Assembly: GCA_963281155.1 (NCBI GenBank)
Contig: CAUJLY010000003.1
Span: 7,192,001-7,256,000 of the forward strand
Direction: 5' to 3'
DNA from: Rhabditophanes sp. KR3021
Lineage: Eukaryota > Nematoda > Chromadorea > Rhabditida > Alloionematidae
Length of the DNA: 64,000 nucleotides
The notes beneath the pieces were generated by a model. The model ran no database searches, was not told where the DNA came from, and was given only the letters and a program-made list of their open reading frames with translations. Positions 34,745 to 47,048 of this stretch are shown here, piece after piece. A program made the position numbers and the translations under genes. Each line of letters opens with the position of its first letter. Positions within the stretch are counted from its first letter, which is position 1.

Positions 34745-37314
34745 ATGTTGGCACACGATATTTTGAAAAAAGATCGAAGTCATAATATTCCTAACTCAAA
34801 GTAAGTCACTAAAATTAGATCATAAATTAATTAATTCCAGGTCATCTTCATACTTTGGAGGATTAATAGCAGCTAAAATTTTAAAATGCATTGGAATATT
34901 CTTTATTGACATTTTAGAAAGAGCATTGCATTGCATATCACTGTTGTGGCTGATCAAAATATTAGCTTCTGTCATTTTGATACCAATACAAAAACCTTTT
35001 TCCTCTGGCAAATCTTTGCTACATTTGACAAGTTCTTTGTATGCAAGGATAATCAAGTTAGCTTTTTTGAATGCTTTCATCGAAGTGGTATGGTTTTATG
35101 GGATAACATTTTGTGGCCCACTAAGATCTGTTTTGGTATTTGAACATTCGTCAACTGTTATATTGGTGGCTTTGATTTCGTTTGTCAAAGGAACGGACAC
35201 AACCTCAAAAACGAGAGGAGTCATTTGCTTATTGGTTGGTTTTTTGGCTTTGGTTGTTATGGATCCGGACAGGACTGTTCAATCAAATCATCCCGAATCA
35301 CACGGCCATCATAGTGGGTTAAATCATCTATTCTATTCGGTTCTTTCGATGTTTGGATTTGCTGATCATAAGGGTGGAATATTTCTTTTGTTGACGGCTG
35401 CTTTTGTTAAAATTTATCATGATTCCACATTCAGATTGCTGGCTGTTGAGATTGGGGGACCTAAGAGACTTTATGCTATTAATACGATTGCTTCGGCCTG
35501 TTTGTTGACGCCTGTTGGGTTGTTGAGTATGTTTGCCTCGGATAACAACGTCGACGGCTACTTTACATTCTTTAGTTTGCTTGTTATGGCTACTTTGAGT
35601 GTATTTGTGTTGGACTTTTACATCGAAAGTTTGTGTTTCCAACATGTGCCTGATCCAGTAAATGCAACTGCCAGATGGTCTCCAATCACTATGTTTACAT
35701 GTGCCTTGACTCTTGCCTACTTGTGGTATCAACCTTTTGAAGCTTTGGCAGGGTCGCATATGATCTCGGGAGGAGTTATAATAACAGCTTTCTTATTCTG
35801 CTGTGCCTCATACCTCCTCACAACTCAAGCAGCTCAGAAATCGCACGGAGGACATTATATTGGGACGTCTGCGAGTGGAATGCCACTATTCACAGCGGGG
35901 GAAGCTTTCATCCAGACATCGTCTCGGTCTGCGTGGCTTTTCATGAAAGATACTTTGAAAGACATCTTGTCCAATGCTGATTCAAGGAGGATCTTTTGGT
36001 TTTTGTGCGCTAATCTGGCTTTCTGTGGAGTTGAATTCACGTATGGTTATTTGACAAACTCACTGGGCCTGATATCAGATGCCTTTCACATGTTCTTTGA
36101 TTGTTCTGCCTTGGTGATGGGTCTCATTGCTGCGGTTTTGTCCAGATGGCCCCCTTCAAAGGGCTACCCATTCGGGTATGGGCGAGTTGAAGTTTTGTCT
36201 GGATTTATCAATGCGATGTTCCTAGTCGTCATAGCTATTTCCATTTTCTTCGAAGCCATCGGAAGAATGATCGATCCACCCGAAATGACAACAGACAAAT
36301 TGTTGCTAGTTGCAGTTGCTGGACTTTGCGTCAATTTGTTTGGGATGTATGCTTTCCATGGAGATCATGGCCATTCACATGGTGGTGGAAGTCACGGCCA
36401 TTCGCATGGGGGAAATGTAAGTTTCGTTATTTTGTTGTTTGTCATATCATTTAATTTAGGCCAACATGAAAGGAGTCTTTTTGCATGTGTTGGCAGACAC
36501 ATTAGGATCAGTCTTCGTAATCATTTCAACTTTGTTGATGCAATGGTTTGGATGGAAATGGGTTGATCCCTTATGTTCTTTGATTTTGTCTTTGCTTATC
36601 CTTGGATCTGTCTATCCGCTAATGAAAGATGCCTCCGTTGTTTTGATGCAAGGTATTAGTACCCAAGAATTATCCGAATACGAAGGGTGTCTAGAGAAAG
36701 TATTAAACATCCAGGGCGTCCTTTCTTTTTCACGTGTTAATTATTGGCAACTCAAAGATGGCCATAGTGTGATCAGTATTCACGTCCAGACTCAAGAGGA
36801 TGCCAACGAACAAACAGTAAGATTTGGGGTGGAGAAAATATTTTTGGACGAAGGCATCAAGGAATGTGCCATTCAGATAGAAAAAGCTTACTTTGTTGGT
36901 AAGATGAGCAAGAGTTGCCCGAACTACGAGATTACACCTCCCACTAAGAAAGGTACTTTTATCAGGACTACTGATGCAGATGACCACGGCCACTCACATG
37001 GAGGAGATGACCACGGCCACTCACATGGAGGAGATGACCACGGCCACTCACATGGAGGAAATAGCCACGGCCACTCACATGGAGGAAATAGCCACGGCCA
37101 TTCACATGGTGGTGGGAACGACCACGGGCACTCGCATACCGATGGAAACAACCACTCACACACCGCCCCTCCAAAAAAGATTCCCTCAAATGATGGCCCC
37201 AACAGTCACGGCCACTCTCACGACTCCAGTAGTATTCCCGTAACCTACCGCGAACCCTCAACCAACCACGGCCATTCACATTCAGGAGGGTCGAGTCACG
37301 GACACAGCCACTAA
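34745..37314 (+). CDS. ZnT5-like zinc transporter (SLC30A5 type, CDF family)
   Basis: Exons 34745-34800, 34841-36416 and 36460-37314 (introns 40 and 43 nt) encode 828 residues. The first ~400 residues hold many membrane spans, as in ZnT5, which is longer than other ZnTs. The CDF core follows: TM2 zinc site HMFFD in DAFHMFFDCSALVMGL, GYPFGYGRVEVLSGF, a His loop (HGDHGHSHGG, ~530), TM5 site HVLAD in FLHVLADTLGS, and DPLCSL. This matches the Golgi/secretory-pathway zinc importer that loads zinc enzymes such as alkaline phosphatase. The C-terminal ~115 residues are an unusual run of HGHSHGG repeats. A poly(A) signal is at 37437. The start gives MLAHDILKKDRSHN; nothing upstream argues for another. 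Confidence 0.88.
36979..37113 (+). repeat. Coding minisatellite, five 27-bp units (His-rich)
   Basis: Five head-to-tail 27-bp units encode DDHGHSHGG three times and NSHGHSHGG twice. The first three are nearly identical in DNA and the last two differ by few bases, so the array is young or being homogenised. It sits in the C-terminal tail of the zinc transporter; degenerate versions continue to the stop. Confidence 0.9.
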
Positions 37315-38039
37315 TTTAGTAACTTGTTAAAATTTCTATATAAAATGTGTTTGTTAGTCGAAAGTTAAGATTAATGTTTGTATTGCTTAATTATATCAAT
37401 ATCCAGTCCCACTAATATGCCTTACCCAATGTACATAATAAATTATTATATGGTTAGTTAAAGTTGGGTTTGTATTCGTTTTGGAGATATCGTGAGGAGA
37501 TGGTCCAAAAGAAGAAGTACTGGTGTGGCAAAAAGAAATGTCAGAAGGTTTTGACACCCCCCTGGTTTACTGAAAAACTGACGGGCAACATTGGGTCTTC
37601 TAGTTAATATAGCATCCATATTACTCTGAACTTTTCAAGCAAAGGAAAAGACAGCAGTTAAAGATGCGTATGCGAGGGCTTGAACTCGCATTGAGTTGGC
37701 GCAAAAGTTTTAACATTTTGATGTCTCCAAATGTGAAACACTTCTTTTTCTTTTAACAATCATAAATACTGGGCATTTATATTTATGCTTCTTTAATAAA
37801 TGGATATGTGTGTGAGTCAAAAATAGTTTATCGACAATAAAGTCATTCCTTTAAAGATATATATACAAACGATGCATTAATAAGGAGCTTTTAATATGAA
37901 AAAAGATAATCCAACTAAGAGGAACGTATTTGGTGTGTGTCTTTGGATGTTTTTTACATATCAAAGTTGGAAAGAATCATTTTATTATGAACAAATAAAT
38001 AAATAAATATTATTTACATACACAGAAGAAGTGATGAAG
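37315..38039. other. Convergent 3' spacer
   Basis: It holds the poly(A) signal of the zinc transporter (37437) and, on the minus strand, that of the next gene (37981). About 37490-37740 is less AT-rich than its flanks and includes a small hairpin TGCGAG...CTCGCA; it may be a decayed mobile or RNA-gene fragment, but I cannot name it. Confidence 0.4.
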
Positions 38040-39815
38040 TTAATGTTTAATTTCACTATTATAAAATCCGATTTTGGCATTTTTGAGAGCCTTAAAAATA
38101 TCTTCGAAGTTGCCTTGTCCGGACAGTCTTTCTTGATAATCTTGAGCTAATTGTTCAAATTTGGTATTGTAACGTATTGGAGTGCGACGTCTTAGGAAAA
38201 AATTGTTGAAGGCATTGCTTTCGTTGAATGGAAGTGGAGGTGAAATAGTAGTGGTTGTTGACATTTTAGTGGTTGTGGTTGGTGGTGTTGGGGTAGTGGT
38301 GTCCTCTGCTGATTCATTGCTCAAAAAATCAGACTCAATGGCAAGGGCTTTTGCATTGGAGGTTTCGATCACTTTTTCATCTGTTTTAGGTAAATCGTGT
38401 AAGGGGTTTGTTTCACTCAACTTGGACTTGATAAAATCATCGAATTCTTCTTGTTCCTTTTCTCTGTAATTGATTTTCTTTTCAATCCTTATTCTGTGCA
38501 GTTCTTTCTTTTCTCCAACTCCAAGTTCTTCTCCGTTTAGGGGAATTTTCTTTTCAACTGTATTAATCATTTTGTCTTTGGGCATTTCAGGTGGCTTAGC
38601 ATAAGGCATTTGCTCATCCTTTACCAGAAATTGTTCGATTGCTTTGGTCACCTCATCTAAGTTCTCCAGCAACTCATTTGAGCGGAGTTTCTTTTCCTCA
38701 GACTCGGAGTGAGAGGTGTCAAGTTTGGTAGATGAGATGGTAGACGTTTCTTTTATTGAAGGTGTAGACCTTTCCCGACCCTCATCTTGGGGTGTTGTTC
38801 TGATACCCTGAGCTTTTGGCGGACTTTGATTAGACTCCTGCGTGGTGGCTTCTTCCAAAGATTCCTCGATCGAAGTTAAAGGCGACCTCGCAACTTCGTC
38901 ACTACCTCTTACCGAAAGAACCTTACTGTCCAACACACGCCCTTTCCTTCCTTGGCTACTCTCGACACCCTCTCCTTCCAAAACCTTCCTCTGCTCTCTC
39001 TTTTCAATTTCATTTTGAATCATTAAATGCAAATTCTTCAAGAAGGCCTCCTTGTCTTCTTCACCCATCTTGGATGTCTTCAACAAATCTCCTAAATTAA
39101 TGGTGGGATTATTATGAATGGCCGTAGTACTTAGAACATTGGTGGTGTTGGTAATGTTATGAATGTGGCGGACTTCATCACCTGCCGTAAAAACAACCTT
39201 GGGCGTAGTTTGATGGGTAGTTTGTTGTAAACTCGTATCCAAAACCACTCTTTTGACTTGCAATTGTTCTCTTAACGCTTTTCTGTCAATAGCCGAAGGA
39301 GGTGTCAAAAGGCCACTCCTTTGTGTTGCCATCGAGATGGATGTTGTTGTTTCGGGAAGGGGAGGTATGTTGTCTGGATTGATAGTGGATGGTATCAAAG
39401 GAACGACTGGTTGTTGTGGATGATTTAGGATGTCGTTGTGCAGAAAGATATTCGTCAAATATTGCTGGTATTGTTCGTGAGATTGGGTTAATGGATGAGT
39501 GAGGAGATGATTTAGTTGGTGTGTTAGGGCTGCATGTGAAATGGCGATGGGTGTGGGTTGGTGGTGGACGAAACTTATTGGTCCAGTGTTTTGTTGTGGA
39601 AGTATGACTTGGTTTGGAGCTATTTGAGTGAGAATATTTGGGTGAACGGGGTGATTTATTTGATTGAAAAGTTGAATGAGATTGTTTTGGGGTTGAGGGG
39701 ATGTCTGTGACATGATTGGAGGTGGTGTGTCAGGTCTTGCCATAGGTGGCTTACCACATAAACATTGGCAAAATAGCAAAATCCAGGGAATTAAAAAAGA
39801 TTTATAGATCGCCAT
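38040..39815 (-). CDS. Secreted low-complexity protein with basic cleavage site
   Basis: This is a single exon of 591 residues. The start (ATG 39815) lies three bases after an acceptor-like TTATTTAG, consistent with a spliced leader or UTR intron. Residues 1-21 form a signal peptide (MAIYKSFLIPWILLFCQCLCG). The next ~130 residues are rich in Pro, His, Asn and Gln (NHPVHPNILTQ, HQLNHLLTHPL), followed by a charged Ser/Glu/Lys-rich middle and Thr runs. Near the C-terminus, FFLRRRTPIRYNTKFEQL contains RRR, a possible furin-type site, releasing a ~55-residue tail that is the least repetitive and most folded-looking part. A poly(A) signal is at 37981. No family was recognised; a matrix or cuticle role would be a guess. 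Confidence 0.7.
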   Translation of the reverse strand: MAIYKSFLIPWILLFCQCLCGKPPMARPDTPPPIMSQTSPQPQNNLIQLFNQINHPVHPNILTQIAPNQVILPQQNTGPISFVHHQPTPIAISHAALTHQLNHLLTHPLTQSHEQYQQYLTNIFLHNDILNHPQQPVVPLIPSTINPDNIPPLPETTTSISMATQRSGLLTPPSAIDRKALREQLQVKRVVLDTSLQQTTHQTTPKVVFTAGDEVRHIHNITNTTNVLSTTAIHNNPTINLGDLLKTSKMGEEDKEAFLKNLHLMIQNEIEKREQRKVLEGEGVESSQGRKGRVLDSKVLSVRGSDEVARSPLTSIEESLEEATTQESNQSPPKAQGIRTTPQDEGRERSTPSIKETSTISSTKLDTSHSESEEKKLRSNELLENLDEVTKAIEQFLVKDEQMPYAKPPEMPKDKMINTVEKKIPLNGEELGVGEKKELHRIRIEKKINYREKEQEEFDDFIKSKLSETNPLHDLPKTDEKVIETSNAKALAIESDFLSNESAEDTTTPTPPTTTTKMSTTTTISPPLPFNESNAFNNFFLRRRTPIRYNTKFEQLAQDYQERLSGQGNFEDIFKALKNAKIGFYNSEIKH

Positions 39816-41583
39816 ACTCTAAATAACAAAATTAAAAGTAAAGGATCGTGCAATTTGGATGTAAATAAAAGATTATCCGCGACATAACCTTTCCATTAAT
39901 TGTATTCTTTACTTAGTTATACCGTTAATTTGAACCCAACGACACAAACACCTAGTAGTGATTTATTTAAAATATAGGTTTCTAATTACGCAACCTAAAA
40001 CAAATCGAAATATGTGGGTAAAAGTGTATGTAGACAAAAATGACACAAATGGAAAGTATTTAATCAAGATAAAGGTAGTAGATTGTTGGAAGTTATCAAA
40101 GCATTGAGTAGTCAATAATTCAGGAGACTATTAAAACACAGAAAAAGCAAAGATCCGCATGGAAGAGTTATGTCTGGAATAAGTTGTATTGTTAGTGGGT
40201 AATAGAATGATTAAGCAACAGGTTTTGAGCATTTTTTATGTTGAAATTGAGTAGATTTTAATAAATCAAGTATTACCAAAAAGAGAGATTAGGTGGAATT
40301 ATGGAAATGAGGAAGTTTTGAGGAAAGATAGCTATTATAGCACTGCAGGATACAGGATAAAAGGAGAATTAATTAGATGAAATTGGGTGTACTTATTTGA
40401 ATAAATTAAAAAAAGTATTCACAAGGATGGTCAACAATGTCATTAAATAAAATTGAAGAAAATGTGTTTGAAAAGACTTCATATCCTCAATAGATTTTAT
40501 TTTTATGCCCATCCAAATTAAATATAAATTTATTATCTCAAACAGGCTTATTGTTTTCAATTTAGAAATGAAAAGTAATTTAGGAAGAAGATGATCCAGC
40601 ACAAATAGATTTGTAAGGTCTTGTTTTTAATGAGTGGAGACAATAATATAAATAAGATAATTAAGATGAATTTAATTTGGTGATAAAATGGTAAATTAAA
40701 ATATATATTTAAACCTTTTAATTTATATGACATTTGATAACGGCAAAAAACGTTCGGAAGGTGCATTACTTGATTTTTATAATTAGCAATTAATTTGCAA
40801 ATCAACCATGACAATCACTTTCATCACACCCACCGTCATGTGGATTGTTGTTTACAAATAAATAAATATTTATCCATAATTTATGCATAATCTCTTTTAT
40901 CTTATGACATAACAACTTTCTGACCATATTTGCTAAACATCTTCACTTCATGTAAATCTTCCTTTATTTTAGTGATACTTTATGAAATGTTGACACAAAA
41001 AACAATTTGTTTTCTCCTTTTATTATTAATCAACCTTGGATATATTGCATGATCCATCTTTTTATCAGATATAATAGAATTCAAGTTAGGTGTAGTAGAC
41101 ATATTGGCTAAATATAAATACATGCCCATTTCTTTGAACATCCCACAACTATCCAAAATTAATAAATGTTAAATCTAATAAAATCTAATAAAGTATTAGA
41201 TACACAACAACAGGATCACTCAAATATTTTTTGCCTAATTTTTTTGTAAAGCCAAATGAAACCAAATGTAAAATAACTTTTATTTACCAGGAAGAGCCTG
41301 TTCAACTAAAGTAAAGTGATGATTGTTGTTTGGTCACGTACGCACACACATTTAACAGACAAACCTTAATTAATATACAATCCATTATTTTGATCTTAAT
41401 CTTGTTTAATTGAGATTTAATGAAGTGGAAATTAGTAAAGTTAATCAGAGGAACATACTATTTTGTTAAGCTCTGGGATAGATTGTAAATATTTTCTAAA
41501 TATAATTTAAAGACACGTACAATTAATAACCCTTTTTATAATAAGTGACATTTACTAATAGGTAAAGAGTATGATATAAGTAA
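39816..41583. other. Intergenic region, nothing recognised
   Basis: This is AT-rich sequence with only short low-complexity open frames. It should include the upstream region of the secreted-protein gene (near 39816-40200) and the 3' UTR of the EGF-like gene (just below 41584). Confidence 0.5.
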
Positions 41584-42356
41584 TTATTTGTCACAAATCG
41601 AGGTAACTGCCGTTTGGGAGACAGTTGAGGGGTAGGTATATTCGCATTGTTTTCTGTTACAATTTTTTGTAATTAATCCATGTTTCTTCATTTCAATATC
41701 ATCCCATCCTGTTGATCTGGCGTACTTTTTGTCTTCGAAGCAGTAAGAAGGTAGAGTGATGACTTTGTTGCCTAGGGCGTTGGGATATCTTTGGAGTGGT
41801 GGACTTTCTTCAATACAACTACTTGAATTCCTAATTGTTGGACCTTTAATCTCAAAAGCTTTATTACGCACAATTTGGTTGTACTGTAAAGCTAGATTAA
41901 AATCCTGTTCCTCATTAGCTTGGTTCCTGGCTTCACATTTTTGAGCACTGAAAAGAGACCCGCACATCGAGTCCTTTTCATTAATACTAAATGCAGTAGT
42001 ATCAACGACAACACCTCTTTTTTGTTCGATATCAATCTTTTTTTTGTTATGAACAAATGCGAGGAAGGAAATAAGACCAAGAAAGAATAAAACCCACGAA
42101 ATTGCAAGCATACCAAAGTGCTGAATGGAATGGATGTTTCCCGATTCGGCTTTTAAGATCATCACATTAGGAGTTGATGGGTCACAATTTTTGACTTGAC
42201 AGAATTGACCCGAATAACAGGCATGGCATTTGCAGCCAAAATAACTTTTATTGACAATTGGCCATTCGCAGATTCCTGAATTCATGCAAGAATTGACATT
42301 GCAAAGATTTGGGAAAGCTATTGAAGGTCCAGACATTTCTTGAACTTGATAACTGT
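41584..42356 (-). CDS. EGF-like single-pass membrane protein, 5' exon not found
   Basis: The last exon runs from an acceptor (CTCTTTAG before 42356) to a stop at 41584. It encodes one EGF-like domain (LCNVNSCMNSGICEWP, then FGCKCHACYSGQFC), a membrane span (FGMLAISWVLFFLGLISFL), a basic stop-transfer (HNKKK) and a ~165-residue cytoplasmic tail. An ATG at 42336 exists, but no signal peptide follows it and the frame stays open up to the acceptor (SYQVQE), so I infer an upstream exon with the signal peptide. The EGF module suggests extracellular binding or a processed ligand. The tail carries no domain I know. Confidence 0.65.
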
Positions 42357-44996
42357 CTAAAGAGGGAAGATTTGAGGGGTGTCAAAGACAATTATATGGC
42401 TAATACATTTCTTATATAAGGTAAAAATGTTACTCTCACATTATATTCAAATTTTGAATTAACACGTGGTAGTTAGCAATTTATGTTTGGAAGCTCATTA
42501 ATATTACAAATTACTTTTCATTCACAACGTCTTCTAATGTAAACGACATATTTTTGTTCTGGTGTAATTCTCTTGGTAATGTATTTTGGTAAGACACTCA
42601 AGTAACTCGCATCTGTTTTGCTCTAATTCATGCCTTTTCTTCACTCCTGGTAGCATGCAACTGGATCTTGCATTGTTTGTGTATAGATGTTTGATTTATT
42701 TAACTCAGCAGAGAAGACTTTATTAATAGCAATATCTCTTGCTAACCCTTTTTTATAATTTTCCTTGTAACCAAGTGCCTTTAATATAAATACAAACTAA
42801 ATAAATACTCTTTAAACTGTGTAATTTTATGCCGTTAATTAAACTCTGTCTTTTTATCATTTTACATAACATTTATAAAGGTGCATTCTTTTATATACGG
42901 TAATAGTATATGTGTGTAAATTATAAAAGAATAAATAAAATTCCTTTATCACACTTGTTTCGTTTAATCCAAAACTTATTAAGATTTATTTGAATTGGTT
43001 ATATAAATTTAAAAATCTTGAAAAGTCATTGTGCCTCTGGAAAGTTAATCAACTTTTTTTGCGTCCATTAAAAGTTCATCTGCAATAAAAAGTAAGTTGT
43101 AATGTCAGTATAATTCTTTTTAGAAGTGCTTATCTTGCTATTTCCAATGCACAAACGTGTCTCGTCATAGAAAACTGCCTTATGCTAATCAAGAAAATTT
43201 GAATGCCTTCAATTGCTACACCCTATCTTGTAAAAAGACACAAAACTTAGAGGACACATTTTTATGTATTTTTCATATGTATAAGTGCACAAAACAACTT
43301 GTTAAGTGAACATTTCAAAGTTCTTACTTTGTTAGGTTTCATTTTAACGTATCTTTTCAATTAATGTCTTTGGGGTGTTTGTAATGAGGGTTTGTGTGTG
43401 AGGAAATTATGTTCACACTATTATTCAAGGTATTATTCATTTATTCATTAGTTAAAGGGTAATTTTGGAAATTAACTTTGAAAGAATGTTTTATCAAAGG
43501 TTGAAATGGATAAAATTAATTAAAATAAACACTAAAATTATGTTATCGAAAGGAAGTTTTGGTAAATAAATAAGTTTACATCGTTGTAAATAATAATATG
43601 GATACAAACAAATGTCATAATTATCCACATTAAACGTTCTATCCAAATTAGACCTTTGATGTTTTTTATAATTGCTTAAATAAGGAAGCAAATTTTGAAT
43701 TTAAATGCAAGTTAAGGAAGGTATTAATTGAAAAGATGCTGGTATTGAAAGTACCTTGTGTTTAGTGAGGATTCCTAAAAAGTACACAAGAGTAAGGTTT
43801 TTGATCATCAATTTTGTGTCATATCATAGATTGGCTGTGCCACGAGGCGTAACGTCAAACATTGGCATGATAAAGTCTTATCAAGTAATGATAAAACATT
43901 TATTTATTTGATAGACTTTCACAAGGAGCTCTTTGATATTCTTTTGGATAAAGAATAAATGATGAGTAAAGTATAAGGAGTTTCTTTAATCATTTCACTC
44001 ATTACGTATTCGAAAGGGACGCTTTTTCTAGATTCCACCTTTGCCAACTATATCGCGCCTTCGTTGTTCCTACTCTCATGTAAGTGCTTATTATTTTATT
44101 AATGCTTTCTCAGTACATTTCTATTACTTCAATTTGTTAGATATGTCGTTTTGATGTATTTGTATATTTTGTTCCTAAAATATTATCGAAGTTGACTTTT
44201 GTTTGGCAAGTTAAGAGACCTATATATATAAATATTTTTTTTCCTCAAGTACATCAAGCAACATCATCATCTCATTATGGGTTTTACGGAAAATGATGAG
44301 TATAGGCGCTTCTTTCAACACAACCCTCAAAGACGACTTTAGCTCAATCCCAAACTTTATCTATCCTTTAACACCTCTCCTTTTTTAAAGTTACCATATT
44401 TAAATGTGTGTCCTTAATACACATATACATTTTTATATAATAAAATATAGTTGTATATGTGTAACAATTTTTTAGTAATTTGTAAGTTATTTCCAAATAA
44501 GCATATTGTCTGAAATCACATTATCACTACTTTTACTTTACTTATGAAAGGACATATGTATCTTTTAAAATGTATTACTCGAAAGTTGGAAGCTTAACAA
44601 ATTGTTAGTACTGGCCTTAAAGCCCAAAATGAGCCTACAATCCGATCATTAAACTTGTGCATCTCTTAACAATCGCCTACTTTTGCAAGTTCGTCCTCTT
44701 CTCAAGCTTGGGAAAATCAAAGACATAGGAATAAAAGAGGTTCCTACACTTTCATTATTAATCTCTTATTCTTTATAATGCACGTACAAGATTTGGCTGG
44801 ACAAAAGTCCTTTTATTTATATAAACACGTAAACATGTTCACCCAAATACTTCCTTTTAACTCCTTTTCAATCATTTTAATAACTCACAATAAATGGGAC
44901 TAATTTTATTGTTTCAGAGACAGCACAAATTATTAGACAAACACGGAAATGTTAAGCTTTACTTATTTTTAAACAAAAAAAGAGACAAAACTTAGT
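42357..44996. other. Intergenic region, possible 5' UTR exon of the GPCR gene
   Basis: No coding gene is supported. The missing 5' exon of the EGF-like gene may lie at its left side. Near 44080, CTCTCATGTAAGTGC is a consensus donor, and TTAGT directly before the receptor ATG (44997) is acceptor-like, so a spliced 5' UTR with a 915-nt intron is possible. Confidence 0.35.
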
Positions 44997-47048
44997 ATGG
45001 AAATAATCAATTTTACAAACTCAATTCTAAGTGAGTCTTCAGATGACGTACTACAATTTGAAGAATCTGGCAAATTGACAGAGGTTCGTTCAAAAGCCAA
45101 CCCATACTCACACAACTGCCTTTTTTATTTAAAGTTACTTTATTTTTTTATTAATCAAATTGATAATTTAGGCCACCTTTTTCCGTGAAACATATGGTAC
45201 AAAAAGAAATTTACCTTTATGGTTGATAATATGTCTTTCCATTCCAGTCAGTGCAATTATTATTTTAACAATTTTGGGTAATCTCCTGGTATTGTGCTTT
45301 AAGGCACGTGTAGGTCGGACTAATACTACACTTTTGGTGTGGAATTTAGGTTTGACAGACTTTTTGGTTGGGATCATTGTCCTTCCCCTGGGAGCAATCC
45401 ATCTCCTCACAGGAGAATGGAGGATGGGTAGGATTTTGTGTCGTCTTTGGATTAGTATGGATGTTACCTTTGTTACCAGTAGCATCGTAACCATATGTTG
45501 TATTTCGGCGGATAGGTACCTAGCCGTCACTAATCCCTTGAAGAGCAAACTTTTCTTCACTAAAAGAAGAGTCATCATGATAATAATCACTATTTGGACA
45601 TTCTCTTCCCTAATATTATTAACTACGGTTCGATGGGAACAACCTAGCAATTTAGATGATGTAAGGCTTTTGGGTGATGATAACTTCCTTACTAACTTTC
45701 TTTTTGATATCTTTTGTAGACAGTATGCTTTGCCGGAAATGAAATTCGTTATCTGGCACATAGTGTGGTGTTTGCTTTTTTTCTCCCAGCTAGTGTGACT
45801 TTGACTTTGTACTGGAGGATTTATAAATTGGCTCGGGAACGTCAAAAAGCTTTGGATCGGGGTTTTTTGATGATTTTAGGGCAGAATATGAACTTTCTCA
45901 CTAATACTTTGGCACAGCAACATGTAAGTACTTGAGAATGTAATCTAATTGTATCCCTTTCCAGACAACCCTCAGAGTTCACATAGGAAGAAAAAATGGA
46001 ATTGCTGAACATCAAAGACGAGTCCTAAGAACCCACGAACGTATAGCCAAGACTTTAGGAGTTGTTTCGTTTAGCTTTCTTTTTTGTTGGCTACCTTTTT
46101 TTATTCTTTATATGACGAGTAAGTTAGACACATTTAAATTAGATTAGAAAGATTGGTTTAGATTATCAATGCAACAATTGCATTCCTACAATATTTATTG
46201 AAGCTGGTTCGTGGTTGGGCTATGTCAATTCCATGTTCAATCCAATTATTTATAGTTCACAAATTCGAGAATACAAAACTTCTTTTATTCGCTTAATTTT
46301 TCCCTTTTGGAAGTTTTCACACAGAGTATTGCCTCGAGTATTTAATGCTCCACCGGAACATGTTAGGTCAAAGATAAACAGAAATGCAAAAGTCAGAAGC
46401 AAGAACAAGAATCCAGGAAGACATAAAGACAATTGGGTGTCGCAAAGCAAAGAAATAGTGGTGCGTGAAAAAACGCCCGTTTCTTCATTTATTCAAAAAG
46501 TAGACCAACAAGACCACCACCCTTCTATACCTATTAATTCTTACCACGCCAAACACAAATCACCAAGCAAAAAGATTATTTCCAAAGAACCAATCGAAGA
46601 TCCCTCCATTCCATCAATTACTTGTGGAAATGACGTAGAAGGTCAGATGATGTACGACTCAGACAGTATCACCTTGCATTCAGACGATGAGATTTTGGCG
46701 AGTCATTTGATGTTCAGACATGACTCAACTCGCCGCCGATCTATTACAATAAGTGATTTTTCCAACATCGAAACACTCTCAAAAACGGGTTCAGAGGAAC
46801 ATCTGAATGGAAATGGGAAGAACTTGCTGATTGCAAATGGATTGCGTAAAAATTCAAAGTCATTCAACTTGCACGACAACAAAACAACCATCCTTCGCAT
46901 TGACACTGCCCCCAAGTCCAAGAAAAAGAGAAAGAGAAAGCAGGGTGTAGATGAAACACGAACCATTCTTCCTCCCTCCCTACCTTCCCAAACTAAAGAC
47001 AAAGACTCCCTCCATGTATTGTGTCTGACAAATGCCGAAGATGTATAA
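44997..47048 (+). CDS. Aminergic-type G protein-coupled receptor
   Basis: Exons 44997-45083, 45172-45660, 45720-45923, 45965-46118 and 46162-47048 encode 606 residues. All seven spans are visible. TM2 has LGLTDFLVG; TM3 has the amine-binding Asp (MDVTFVTSSI), exactly 17 residues before ADRY; the disulphide pair is CRLW and TVCF; TM5 has LAHSVVFAFFLP, with Ser at 5.42 and Ala at 5.46; TM6 FCWLPFF; TM7 SWLGYVNSMFNPIIY with Trp 7.40 and Tyr 7.43. These are the features of biogenic amine receptors (dopamine, tyramine, octopamine or serotonin type). N-glycosylation is possible at NFTNS. The C-terminal tail is unusually long (about 260 residues, basic and Ser-rich). The subtype cannot be set by eye. 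A poly(A) signal is at 47091. Confidence 0.88.

Noticed and set aside
36960..37314. CRISPR-like array of regular repeats
   Set aside because: The repeats are contiguous 27-bp coding units without spacers, in the frame of a eukaryotic zinc transporter.
37490..37640. Possible LINE endonuclease or reverse transcriptase remnant (PPWFTEKL)
   Set aside because: The match is only a few residues and the frames are broken; not enough to call.
37655..37710. tRNA-like T-arm (GCGAG TTCAAGCC CTCGC on the minus strand)
   Set aside because: No acceptor stem, D arm or anticodon arm can be formed around it; it is at most a fragment.
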